Made by a program: the position numbers and the translations under genes. The notes beneath the pieces are model-generated. The model was not told the DNA's origin. It did no database searches and was given only the letters and a program-made list of their open reading frames with translations. Below, piece by piece: positions 9,083 through 20,614 of a DNA stretch of 64,000 nt; the stretch's first letter is position 1, and every line of letters starts with the position of its first letter. The DNA lies in NCBI RefSeq assembly GCF_017744955.1, contig NZ_JAGIAG010000004.1, positions 248,001 through 312,000 on the forward strand. The letters are read 5' to 3'. The stretch comes from Dokdonella sp. (GTDB taxonomy: Bacteria; Pseudomonadota; Gammaproteobacteria; Xanthomonadales; Rhodanobacteraceae).

Positions 9083-9088
9083 TAGAAT
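9083..9088 (+). promoter_or_regulatory. Candidate -10 box of the S8 protease gene
   Basis: TAGAAT in the context cctagaatcgccggg, 55 bases before the ATG at 9144. The same TAGAAT-C-G/C context stands before three other genes in the window (23074, 27844, 39173). No convincing -35 box is present. Confidence 0.35.
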
Positions 9089-9143
9089 CGCCGGGCACCG
9101 ACCCTGATCGGCGCGTCCCGTCCCGCTCAACGGAGGAAGGCAC

Positions 9144-10508
9144 ATGACTCGCACCCTGCTCTGGCTCCTGCTCGCCGCGCTGCCGTCGCTGGCGGCGAGC
9201 GGAAGCGCGCTCGCCGCCGACAAGATCGGCAGCGAGGTCTATGCGCGCCTGCGCACCGTACCGCGGGTGACCGTGGTGGTCGCGTTGAAGGAAAGCACGC
9301 CGGCGCACGACGCCGCACAGCGCGACGCGCGGACGCAGCGGATCGCGGCGAGCGCCGACGCCGTGCTCGCCGCGCTGCCCGACGGCAGCTACACGCTGCG
9401 GCGCCGCTTCGAACACGTGGCCGCGCTCTCGATGGACGTTTCCACGAAGGCGGTGGACGCGCTGCGCCGGCAGGCGGAGGTGGCGCGCGTCGACCTCGAC
9501 GTCGGCGGCGGCGCGCAGATGCTGGAAGCCGCGCCGCTGGCGCACGTGAGCAACGTGCGCGCGCGCGGCCTGGTCGGCATGGGCGTGAAGACCGCGGTGA
9601 TCGATTCCGGCGCGCGCCTGAACCACCCCGACCTCGCCGACAGCATCGTCGGCCAGCAATGCTTCTGCTCCAGCGCCACGCCGGGCACCGGCTGCTGCCC
9701 GAACGGCAGCGACACGCAAAGCGGCGCCGGCGCCGCCGCGGACGGCAACGGCCACGGCACCAACGTCACCGGCATCATCACCGGCAACGGCACGCAGTCG
9801 CCGCTGGGCGGCGCGCCGGCGGCCTCGACGGTGGTGGTGCGCATGCTCGACGACCAGGGCCGCTTCAACTCCTCCGCCGACATCGTCGCCGCGCTCGACT
9901 GGATCGCCAGCCATCACCCCGACACGAAGGTGGTCAACCTCAGCCTGGGCACCGACCAGCTGTTCGCCGGCAACTGCGACACCAGCACCGCCTGGACGAT
10001 CGCGCTGGCGCAGGCGGCGGCCGCGGTGGCGGCGAACGGCACCTTGATGACCGTTTCCTCCGGCAACCAGGCGTCGCCGACCAGCATCGCCGCACCGGCA
10101 TGCCTGTCCAACGTGCTCGCCGTCGGCGCGGTCTGGGACAGTACGATGCCGAACCAGAACTTCCTCGGCTGCGTGGACACCGGCATCGTCGCCGACCGGC
10201 CCACCTGCTTCACCAACAGCAGCGTCAACGTCGCGCTGTACGCGCCGGGCGCCTACACGGTGTCGACCGGGCTCGCCGGCGCCACGTCGAGCTACGGCGG
10301 CACGTCGCAGGCGGCGCCGCTGGTCGCGGCCTGCATCGCCGATCTGTTCCAGTTCAAGCCGACGCTCACGCGCGAACGCGTGAAGAGCGCGCTGATCGCC
10401 TCGCCGACGCGCGTGGTCGATCCGAAGAACAGCCTGTCCTTCCCGCGGCTCGACTGCGAGCAGGCGCTGATCGACATCGACCGGATCTTCGCCGACGGCC
10501 TGGAATGA
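9144..10508 (+). CDS. Secreted S8 (subtilisin-like) serine protease with tail motif
   Basis: A 454-residue secreted endopeptidase. It has a signal peptide ending near SALAA, a propeptide-like region to about 125, then the S8 catalytic domain. Asp154 lies in AVIDSGARLNHPDL, His204 in GNGHGTNVTG and Ser388 in YGGTSQAAP, so the triad is complete. Six cysteines cluster at 172-182 (CFCSSATPGTGCC-like) and others near 270-360, suggesting disulfides. The protein ends shortly after the domain in IDIDRIFADGLE, a variant of the tail found on other secreted proteins here. ATG at 9144 follows a good ribosome site (ggagga). It could also be classed as a serine peptidase of the proteinase K/lantibiotic-processing subgroup. 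Confidence 0.92.
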   Translation: MTRTLLWLLLAALPSLAASGSALAADKIGSEVYARLRTVPRVTVVVALKESTPAHDAAQRDARTQRIAASADAVLAALPDGSYTLRRRFEHVAALSMDVSTKAVDALRRQAEVARVDLDVGGGAQMLEAAPLAHVSNVRARGLVGMGVKTAVIDSGARLNHPDLADSIVGQQCFCSSATPGTGCCPNGSDTQSGAGAAADGNGHGTNVTGIITGNGTQSPLGGAPAASTVVVRMLDDQGRFNSSADIVAALDWIASHHPDTKVVNLSLGTDQLFAGNCDTSTAWTIALAQAAAAVAANGTLMTVSSGNQASPTSIAAPACLSNVLAVGAVWDSTMPNQNFLGCVDTGIVADRPTCFTNSSVNVALYAPGAYTVSTGLAGATSSYGGTSQAAPLVAACIADLFQFKPTLTRERVKSALIASPTRVVDPKNSLSFPRLDCEQALIDIDRIFADGLE

Positions 10509-10533
10509 CGAAGTCCGTTCCGTCCGGCGCGCG

Positions 10534-10832
10534 TCACTTCGGCGCGCGCGGGCGGAACACCAGCGGCTGCGCTTCGACCGTCGGTTTCGCGGCGGCGGCG
10601 CAGCCGCCACAGGTGGAACAGCCGTCGCCGCAGCTGCCGCCGCTGGTGCTGGTCGGCTGCGCGCGCCGCGCGTACTCGCGCAGCCAGCGCGGCGCGGACG
10701 GGCGATCGAAGGCGGCCACCGCATGCGACAGCAGGCGCCGGTAGGTCTTCGGCAGCAGGCGCCGGAACGCGAACCACGCCGCCCAGGCGACGGCGAGCGC
10801 GATCACCACGGCCTGCGCGAAGAGCGCCGCGT

Positions 10833-10836
<4 letters not shown>
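10534..10836 (-). CDS. Small Cys-rich membrane protein coupled to FeoB
   Basis: A 100-residue protein starting with GTG, which overlaps the feoB stop in GTGA, so it is translationally coupled. One N-terminal membrane segment (ALFAQAVVIALAVAWAAWFAF) is followed by a basic stretch. A Cys/Gly cluster near 69-79 (SCGDGCSTCGGC) holds four cysteines spaced CxxxCxxCxxC. This architecture matches the 'FeoB-associated Cys-rich membrane protein' type of small partner rather than the FeoC winged-helix protein. The cysteines may bind iron or sense redox state, but this is inference. Confidence 0.75.
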
Positions 10837-12700
<1,864 letters not shown>

Positions 12701-12704
<4 letters not shown>

Positions 12705-12943
12705 GCGACACCTCCGTCGACCAGCACGCGCGCCGCCTCGGCGCGGCGCAGCGCGAAGCGCGTGTAGCCGATCTGCACCAGCAGCGGATCGCCGCCGACC
12801 GGTCCGCTGGCGACGACGCGTACCGGCTCGCCGCCGACGAAGCCGAGTTCGCGCAGGCGGCGCGCGATCGGATCGGCGGCATGGGCATCTTCGACTTCAC
12901 GGACCACGGCGGACGCGCCTTTCTTCAACTCGGATAACCGCAC
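12701..12943 (-). CDS. feoA: FeoA, accessory protein of Fe(II) uptake
   Basis: An 80-residue SH3-like cytoplasmic protein required for FeoB activity. Typical features are the opening MRLSELKKG, the ARRLRELGFVGGEPVRVV core strand and the closing FALRRAEAARVLV strand. It is the first gene of the feoA-feoB-Cys-rich operon and overlaps feoB by four bases. A Fur-type operator lies 19-37 bases upstream of its ATG. Confidence 0.95.
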
Positions 12944-12961
12944 GCTCGACAGACCGCATTA

Positions 12962-12980
12962 AATGAGAATGGTTCGCATT
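12962..12980 (-). promoter_or_regulatory. Fur box upstream of feoA
   Basis: aatgagaatggttcgcatt, an imperfect inverted repeat in the 7-1-7 form (TGAGAAT, G, GTTCGCA) with the AATG...CATT outer pairing seen in Fur operators. It is directly in front of feoA and in an unusually AT-rich patch. It predicts iron-dependent repression of the operon. Confidence 0.75.
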
Positions 12981-13139
12981 ATAGGCTTTTTCGACGTCCC
13001 TAGCGCGTCGATGCCGGAACCCATCCGAAGGATCGCGATACCGCGCCGGCGACGAAGGCGAGAATCACCTCGCGAACGCGCGCAACCGCTCCGCCTCGTC
13101 GCGCATTGCCGATGCGTGCCGCGCCGAGCGTTCGAGCAC

Positions 13140-14222
13140 TCAGGCCTGCCGCTCGAAGTCGCTGATCCAGTTCACCTCCCAGGTCCGGCCGTCGTCGGCG
13201 GAGCCGGCCTGCTCCCAGCGCGCCGAGCGTTCGGTGATGCGCGACCAGATCACGCGCGTCTTGATCGCCTTGCGCTCGTGGACGTCGGCGCCGACGAGCT
13301 GCCCAACGCCGTCGACGAACGCACCGCGCAGCGGCACGCCGATCTCGGCCGGACTGCGGCCGTCCAGCCACCAGCTCAGCCATTGCCGCGATGCCGGATC
13401 GAACGCGCGGAAGCCGACGCCGCGAACCGTCCCGCCCGGGAACTCCATCACGTTGTCGCCGACGTTGCCGTAGCCGCCGAGCACGGGCCAGTTGACGAAC
13501 GTGCCGCCGAATTCGTCCCAGTCCGTGCTGCCGGCGAAGCGCTGGCGCAAGCGGCGATGACGCACGTTCCAACGGCCGGCCAGGAAGTCCCAGTCGCGCG
13601 GCGCGTCGGCGAGTGTCGGCAACGGGCTCGGCCGCGCCGCGGTGCGCGTGAACCAATTGCGCCAGTTCACCTCCCAGGTCGCGCCGCCATCCGGCGAGAA
13701 CGCCTGCTCCCACCAGGGTCGCGCGCCGTGGATGTCGTGCCAGCGGAAGCGCATCATGATCGGCCGCCCCTTGAAGACGTCGGCGCCGACGAAGGTGCCG
13801 CCGTCGGCGTCGAAGCGCCCTCGCACCGGCGGGTCGATTCGCGTCGGCTGGCGTCCGTCCAGCCACCAGATCGCCCAGGTGCCGGCGGCAGCGTCGAACG
13901 CACGGAGGCTGAGGCCGCGATAGGCGCCGTCCGGAAACTCGAGGAGGTTGTCGTCGATCGTGCCCAGGCCACCCAGCGTGGACCAGGTCGCGCTCTTGCC
14001 GGCGAATTCCTGCCAGTGCGTGTCGCCGACCAGGCGCTCCTTCAGCCGGCGATGCCGCACGTCCCAGTTGCCGAGCAGCCACTGCCAATCCTTGCGGTGC
14101 GCGTCCGCCGCCGCCTGCGCACCGGGCGGCAATCCGCTCGCCGCCGCGGCGCTCGGACGCACGCCTGCCAGGCCCATGCCGCCCACGACGGCCGCGGCCG
14201 CCAGGAAATCGCGTCTGTGCAT
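13140..14222 (-). CDS. Tat-exported protein with two tandem ~150-residue domains
   Basis: A 360-residue protein. The N-terminus MHRRDFLAAAAVVGGMGLAG is a twin-arginine signal (RRDFL). The mature part is an internal duplication: copy one runs about residues 46-200 and copy two about 210-358. Each contains W(D/N)VRHRRL, a GG(L/Y)G...(D/N)N(L/V)xEFP strand, a (S/G)xxRAFD strand, WWLDGR and a closing WEVNW. The single unit is a common uncharacterised family of small lipid/ligand-barrel type that I cannot name securely. It is divergent from a LysR regulator with 96 bases between starts, which probably controls it. An in-frame upstream ATG exists, but the Tat motif position favours 14222. Confidence 0.75.
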   Translation of the reverse strand: MHRRDFLAAAAVVGGMGLAGVRPSAAAASGLPPGAQAAADAHRKDWQWLLGNWDVRHRRLKERLVGDTHWQEFAGKSATWSTLGGLGTIDDNLLEFPDGAYRGLSLRAFDAAAGTWAIWWLDGRQPTRIDPPVRGRFDADGGTFVGADVFKGRPIMMRFRWHDIHGARPWWEQAFSPDGGATWEVNWRNWFTRTAARPSPLPTLADAPRDWDFLAGRWNVRHRRLRQRFAGSTDWDEFGGTFVNWPVLGGYGNVGDNVMEFPGGTVRGVGFRAFDPASRQWLSWWLDGRSPAEIGVPLRGAFVDGVGQLVGADVHERKAIKTRVIWSRITERSARWEQAGSADDGRTWEVNWISDFERQA

Positions 14223-14318
14223 CGCCAGTCTCCGCTCCAAGCCGAATCGACGCGGCATCGTCGCAACCGCCCTGCCCATTGACCACGCGAAGAGTGGCCT
14301 GCAGGCTAAGGCAGACTT

Positions 14319-15260
14319 ATGCTCCGCCAGCCGCCTCTCCCTCCGCTCGCGGCGATCCGCGCCTTCGAGGCCGCGGCGCGCCTGGGCAGCTTCGCCAAGG
14401 CGGCGCAGGAGCTGGACACCACCGCCGCCTCGGTGAGCTATCACGTGCGCCGGCTCGAACAGCACCTCGGCCTGCCGTTGTTCGAGCGCCATCCGCAGCG
14501 CGTCGCGCTGACCGCCTCGGGCGAACTCGTTTCGCGGGAAGCGAGCAAGGCCTTCGCGACCTTGCGCGCCAGCTTCGCCAAGGCGACGCACGTCGACGAG
14601 ACGCGACTTTCGCTCACCACGCTGCCGACGCTCGGCACGAGTTGGCTGACGCCGAGACTCGGACATTTCCGCGCCCGGCATCCGGACATCGTGATCGAAC
14701 TCGATCTCTCGGCGGAGGCGCAGGATCTCACCGGCGGCCATTTCGACGCGGCGATCCGCAACGGCGACGGCCAATGGCCGGGACTGCACGCGACGGAGCT
14801 GTTTCCGAGCATCTTCATGCCGCTGTGCGCGCCGGCGCTGCTCGCCGCCGCGGCGGCGCTCGCCCGCCCCGATCTTCCGCTCGACGTTCCGCTGCTCGGC
14901 CGGCCCGACTGGTGGCGCCTGTGGTACCGCGCGCGCGGCTTCGACGAAGCGATCCCCGCCGAGCGCTTCGGCACCACGCTGTCGGCCGAATACCTCGACA
15001 TCACCGCCGCGATGGCCGGGCACGGCATCGCGATCGGTTCGCCGATCCTGTTCCGGCGCGAACTCGACGCGGGCCGGCTGGTGCCGGCGCACGACTTCGT
15101 CGCCGGCGACGGACGCGCCTTCTGGTTCGCCTGCCCGGCGGTGCGGCGGAACCGCCGCAAGATCCTGCGCTTCCAGGAGTGGCTGTGCGACGAAGCCGCG
15201 ACGGATCTGCGCGCGACGCGGGCGCTCGTGCGCCGATGGCCGCCGCGTCGCGATGCGTAG
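14319..15260 (+). CDS. LysR-family regulator, GcvA-like
   Basis: A 313-residue transcription factor. The winged helix-turn-helix covers residues 8-66 (LAAIRAFEAAARLGSFAKAA, VSYHVRRLEQHLGLPLFER), and a two-lobed periplasmic-binding-type effector domain covers about 90-300. It resembles the GcvA/AmpR subgroup (the PPLPPLAAIRAFEAAAR opening). By the LysR rule it probably controls the divergent Tat-exported gene. It might also influence liuC, 72 bases downstream of its stop. Confidence 0.92.
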   Translation: MLRQPPLPPLAAIRAFEAAARLGSFAKAAQELDTTAASVSYHVRRLEQHLGLPLFERHPQRVALTASGELVSREASKAFATLRASFAKATHVDETRLSLTTLPTLGTSWLTPRLGHFRARHPDIVIELDLSAEAQDLTGGHFDAAIRNGDGQWPGLHATELFPSIFMPLCAPALLAAAAALARPDLPLDVPLLGRPDWWRLWYRARGFDEAIPAERFGTTLSAEYLDITAAMAGHGIAIGSPILFRRELDAGRLVPAHDFVAGDGRAFWFACPAVRRNRRKILRFQEWLCDEAATDLRATRALVRRWPPRRDA

Positions 15261-15332
15261 CCCACCTTCACGTGCGAACGGCCCGAGCGACCGCGGGTAT
15301 GATCGCGCACCTGTCGATCCGAGTGCCCTTTC

Positions 15333-16127
15333 ATGAGCGAAGCCGTCCTCGTCACCGCCACCGATTCCGTCGCCACGATCACCCTGAACCGGCCGAACGT
15401 GCATAACGCGTTCGACGACGCGCTGATCGCCGACTTGACCGGTGCCCTGGACGACTGCGAACGCGATCCGGCCGTGCGCGCCGTCGTGCTGACCGGCGCC
15501 GGTGCGTCGTTCTCGGCCGGCGCCGACCTCCACTGGATGCGCGGCATGGCGCAGGCCGGCGAGGACGAGAACCGCGCCGACTCGCTGCGTCTGGCGACCT
15601 TGATGCGCACGTTGAATTTCCTCTCCAAGCCGACCGTCGCGCGCGTCAACGGCTCGGCCTACGGCGGCGGCGTCGGACTGGTCGCCTGCTGCGACCTCGC
15701 GATCGGCGTCGACGGCGCCAAGTTCTCGCTCAGCGAGATCAAGCTCGGCCTGGTTCCCGCGGTGATCTCGCCGTACGTGATCGCGGCGATCGGCGCGCGC
15801 CAGGCGCGGCGCCTGTTCGTCAGCGGCGAAGTGTTCGACGCCGCGAGCGCCGCGCGCATCGGCCTGCTGCACGAGAGCGTGCCGGGCGACCAGCTCGACG
15901 CCGCGGTCGAACGCGCCCTGCACTTCCTCGCCAAGGGCGGCCCGCTGGCGCAGGCCGAGGCCAAGCAGCTCGCCCTGCGCATGGCCGGCATGACGCGCGA
16001 ATCGGCCGAACGCGTCGACGCCGAAAACGCGGCGCTGATCGCGCGCCTGCGCGTGTCGCCCGAAGGCCAGCAAGGGCTGTCGGCGTTCCTCGACAAGCGC
16101 GCGCCGGCCTGGATCAAGGCGGACTGA
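15333..16127 (+). CDS. liuC: Enoyl-CoA hydratase/isomerase, probable methylglutaconyl-CoA hydratase
   Basis: A 264-residue crotonase-fold enzyme. The oxyanion-hole strands are visible as SFSAGADLHWMRGM and NGSAYGGGVGLVACCDLAIG, and the N-terminus has the family TITLNRPNVHNAF. The ADLHWM motif and the presence of liuD and liuE nearby point to methylglutaconyl-CoA hydratase, which turns 3-methylglutaconyl-CoA into HMG-CoA in leucine breakdown. Another short-chain enoyl-CoA hydratase is possible. A tatgat at 15298-15303 may be the -10 box. The usual partners liuA and liuB are not in the window. Confidence 0.85.
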   Translation: MSEAVLVTATDSVATITLNRPNVHNAFDDALIADLTGALDDCERDPAVRAVVLTGAGASFSAGADLHWMRGMAQAGEDENRADSLRLATLMRTLNFLSKPTVARVNGSAYGGGVGLVACCDLAIGVDGAKFSLSEIKLGLVPAVISPYVIAAIGARQARRLFVSGEVFDAASAARIGLLHESVPGDQLDAAVERALHFLAKGGPLAQAEAKQLALRMAGMTRESAERVDAENAALIARLRVSPEGQQGLSAFLDKRAPAWIKAD

Positions 16128-16149
16128 GAGGTCTTTTCCGGAGAAGCGG

Positions 16150-16238
16150 TTCTCTCGCAGAGACGCAGAGGTCGCTGAGAAAAAGAAGGAACGAATCCTC
16201 GGCTTTTCTCTGCGCATCTCTGCGCCTCTGCGAGAAAA
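16150..16238. repeat. Dispersed 'ctctgcg...cgcagag' inverted repeat, copy 1
   Basis: Left arm tctctcgcagagacgcagag and right arm ctctgcgcctctgcgaga flank an AT-richer centre with a-runs and t-runs. It lies between the convergent ends of liuC and the sulfotransferase gene. The same element occurs at 48929-49003 and 49096-49168. Confidence 0.85.
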
Positions 16239-16255
16239 GCTTTTCTCTCTCCTCC

Positions 16256-17854
16256 TCAATCGTCAGCGAACTTCATCAGCTCCGGCACGAACTCCGCATA
16301 CGCACGCCAGCGCCCGATCGCGCGCGTGTAGACCGGCTGGCGCGCCTGCCAGACGCTGGCGGTGCCGATGGCGTGGCGCCTTTCCTCCGGCGTGCCGCAA
16401 TCGAAGCACGGCACGCCGATCGCGTCGGCCAACGCGTCGACCACCGCCTGCGGCCGGCGCACGAGTTCCTCGTAGCGCACCTCCAGCACGCGCGCGCCGG
16501 CGTCCTGCTTCGCCTTCGCCATCAGGCGCGAACAACCCTGCAGAACGGCGGCGATGTCGTCGAAGTCGTAGGCGAAGCGGTACTCGGTCGAGCCGAAATG
16601 CTGCGTCCAGATCGACAGTGCGGTGTCGCGGCTGCTGCGTCGGCAGTGCACGATCCAGGCCTGCGGGAACAATGCGCGGATCAGGTCGACGTGCAGGAAA
16701 TTCAGCGGCTGCTTGTCGACGAACCAGCGCACCTCGCCTTCCTCCTGGCGCAGCTTGCCGAGATAGGCCTGCGCGACCCGCTCGAGCGATTCCGGCGTGG
16801 GCTTGCCCGCCACCGCGATCTGTTCGGCGTAGTGCGGCAGCCAGTCGAGTTCGCCGCGATTGCGGATCTGCGAGGAGCGTCCGAGCAGTTCGGCGGCCAG
16901 CGTCGTGCCGGAGCGCGGCGCGCCGACGATGAAGATCGGCACGCACTCGTCCTCGGCCGGCGCGCGCGGCGGCAGCGGTTTCGCGCCGAGGCGCGCGTCG
17001 ACCAGTCGACGCCAGTTCTTGCGCGACCAGTTCTGCCGGTCGACCAGGCCGTTCGCTTCGCGCAGCCGCGCGGCGGCCTGCGCGTAGTCGCCGAGATCGT
17101 CGTGGATCTTGCCGAGCGCGAACAGCAGCGACGCACGCGCACGCGCATTCAAGTCCGGCTGTTCGAGCAGGGCCGCGAAGCGCGCCAGATCCGGATGCGC
17201 CGGATCCGCGTAGCGCGAAATCGAGGCGAGACCGTAGGCGGCTCCGTAGTCCAAGGTGCGCCGATCGTGATCGAGCGCGAACAGGTAGTGCCGACGCGAC
17301 CGCTCGAAGTCGCCGAGCTGGCCCTGCAGCGCGGCGGCGTACAGATGCAGCATCGCGTCCTCGGCGCCCGCCGCGATCGCGGCCTCGCAGATCTCCGCGG
17401 CGGCCGGCTTGCGATTCCAGTCGGCCAGCATCTTCGCCGCGCGCAACGCGAGATCGGCCGGCTGCGGATGGTCTCGGAACAATGCGCGGAACACCGCTTC
17501 CGCGGCGGGCCATTCGTCCCGCTCGGCGTGCAGGCGCACCAGGGTGAACGCCGCGCCGACGTGACCGGGCTGCCGCTCGAGCACGCCTTCCAGCAAGGCC
17601 TGCGCGACCGCGCGATCGCCGAGCTGCCAGCGCACGCTGGCCAGCGCGAGCGGCACTTCGATGTCGTCCGGAAAGCGTTCGAGCGCGGCTTGCAGAACCT
17701 TGGCGGCAGCGGCGAAATCCTGCTTCAACGCCAGCGTGCGGCCCTCCTCGAGCAGGATCGCGGCGGACGCGCCCGACGATGCGGTCGCGACCGTCTCGGT
17801 CGACGCAGGTCGATTCGGCGGCGCGGCGCCGGTGGCGGAAACGGAGGACGTCAT
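16256..17854 (-). CDS. TPR-repeat sulfotransferase
   Basis: A 532-residue fusion. Residues about 30-255 are tetratricopeptide-type helical repeats (for example RTLALKQDFAAAAKVLQAAL). Residues about 270-530 are a PAPS-dependent sulfotransferase domain: the 5'-phosphosulfate loop is IFIVGAPRSGTTLAAELLG and the 3'-phosphate site is HCRRSSRDTALSIW. The family resembles bacterial TPR-sulfotransferases of Xanthomonadales, whose acceptors (protein tyrosine, sugar or lipid) are mostly unknown. No PAPS-synthesis genes are nearby. It is transcribed alone and its 3' end faces the repeat at 16150. Confidence 0.88.
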   Translation of the reverse strand: MTSSVSATGAAPPNRPASTETVATASSGASAAILLEEGRTLALKQDFAAAAKVLQAALERFPDDIEVPLALASVRWQLGDRAVAQALLEGVLERQPGHVGAAFTLVRLHAERDEWPAAEAVFRALFRDHPQPADLALRAAKMLADWNRKPAAAEICEAAIAAGAEDAMLHLYAAALQGQLGDFERSRRHYLFALDHDRRTLDYGAAYGLASISRYADPAHPDLARFAALLEQPDLNARARASLLFALGKIHDDLGDYAQAAARLREANGLVDRQNWSRKNWRRLVDARLGAKPLPPRAPAEDECVPIFIVGAPRSGTTLAAELLGRSSQIRNRGELDWLPHYAEQIAVAGKPTPESLERVAQAYLGKLRQEEGEVRWFVDKQPLNFLHVDLIRALFPQAWIVHCRRSSRDTALSIWTQHFGSTEYRFAYDFDDIAAVLQGCSRLMAKAKQDAGARVLEVRYEELVRRPQAVVDALADAIGVPCFDCGTPEERRHAIGTASVWQARQPVYTRAIGRWRAYAEFVPELMKFADD

Positions 17855-17947
17855 CGGGCGTTTCTGGGGTCAATCCAGCATGCTACCGTACGCCGCCGCT
17901 TCGGCGCTGCGCCGAAGCTTTCTCGTCTCGCTCGCAGGAGGTTGTCC

Positions 17948-18331
17948 GTGCTCGACCACATCGGCATTCCGGTTTCCGATTACGCGAAGGCGAAAGCGTT
18001 CTACGAAAAAGCGCTGGCGCCGCTCGGCATCGGCCTGATCATGGAAGTCACGCCGGAACAGACCGGAGACGACTGGGCCGGCGGCTTCGGCTCGCAGGGC
18101 AAGCCGTACTTCTGGATCGGCGCCGACGCCAGGCTCGCGCGCACGCACGTCGCCTTCGTCGCGCCGAACCGCGCGGCGGTCGACGCGTTCCACAAGGCCG
18201 CCCTCGCCGCCGGCGCGCGCGACAACGGCGCGCCGGGCCTGCGTCCGCACTATCACGAGCACTACTACGGTGCGTTCGTGCTCGATCCGGACGGACACAA
18301 CATCGAAGCGGTCTGCCACGCGCCGGAATGA
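17948..18331 (+). CDS. VOC-family (glyoxalase/bleomycin-resistance fold) protein
   Basis: A 127-residue single-domain vicinal-oxygen-chelate protein. It opens LDHIGIPVSDYAKAKAFYEKAL, the classic first beta-alpha-beta unit, and ends YGAFVLDPDGHNIEAVCH, where the His/Glu metal ligands usually sit. Start: the GTG at 17948 sits six bases after a strong aggagg (17936-17941); a TTG at 17942 is too close to it. It lies 83 bases before liuD and may be co-transcribed. The substrate is unknown. Confidence 0.85.
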   Translation: MLDHIGIPVSDYAKAKAFYEKALAPLGIGLIMEVTPEQTGDDWAGGFGSQGKPYFWIGADARLARTHVAFVAPNRAAVDAFHKAALAAGARDNGAPGLRPHYHEHYYGAFVLDPDGHNIEAVCHAPE

Positions 18332-18414
18332 ATCCGGCGATGCCGACCGGTCCGGGAACGCGACCGTTCCTTCCCCCACTCTCGCCCTGAAAACCCGGGC
18401 CAACGAGAAGACGC

Positions 18415-20421
<2,007 letters not shown>

Positions 20422-20449
20422 CGCGGGCTCTACGGAATCGCCGATTTCC

Positions 20450-20479
20450 GCGCCATTCCCGCCGTTGCGGGAATGGCGC
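20450..20479. repeat. Perfect 13-bp inverted repeat after liuD
   Basis: The arms gcgccattcccgc and gcgggaatggcgc surround a 4-base cgtt loop, 28 bases after the liuD stop. There is no T-run, so it is not a standard terminator. It belongs to the same attcccg hairpin family as several other intergenic stems here. Confidence 0.7.
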
Positions 20480-20614
20480 CCGAGATCCATCCGTTCATCC
20501 CCGTCAATCCGCCCCGTCAATCCGCGCTGCCGGACGGCGGAAACACTTCAGCCGCGAAGAGGCGCGCGCCGGCTTCTACGCGCGACCCAACTCGGCAGCA
20601 TCCATTCGACGCGC

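Noticed and set aside
13140..16259. A 1039-codon reading of the Tat-exported protein with a long N-terminal extension
   Set aside because: The extension runs antisense through the LysR and liuC genes and is low-complexity; the Tat signal marks the true start at 14222.
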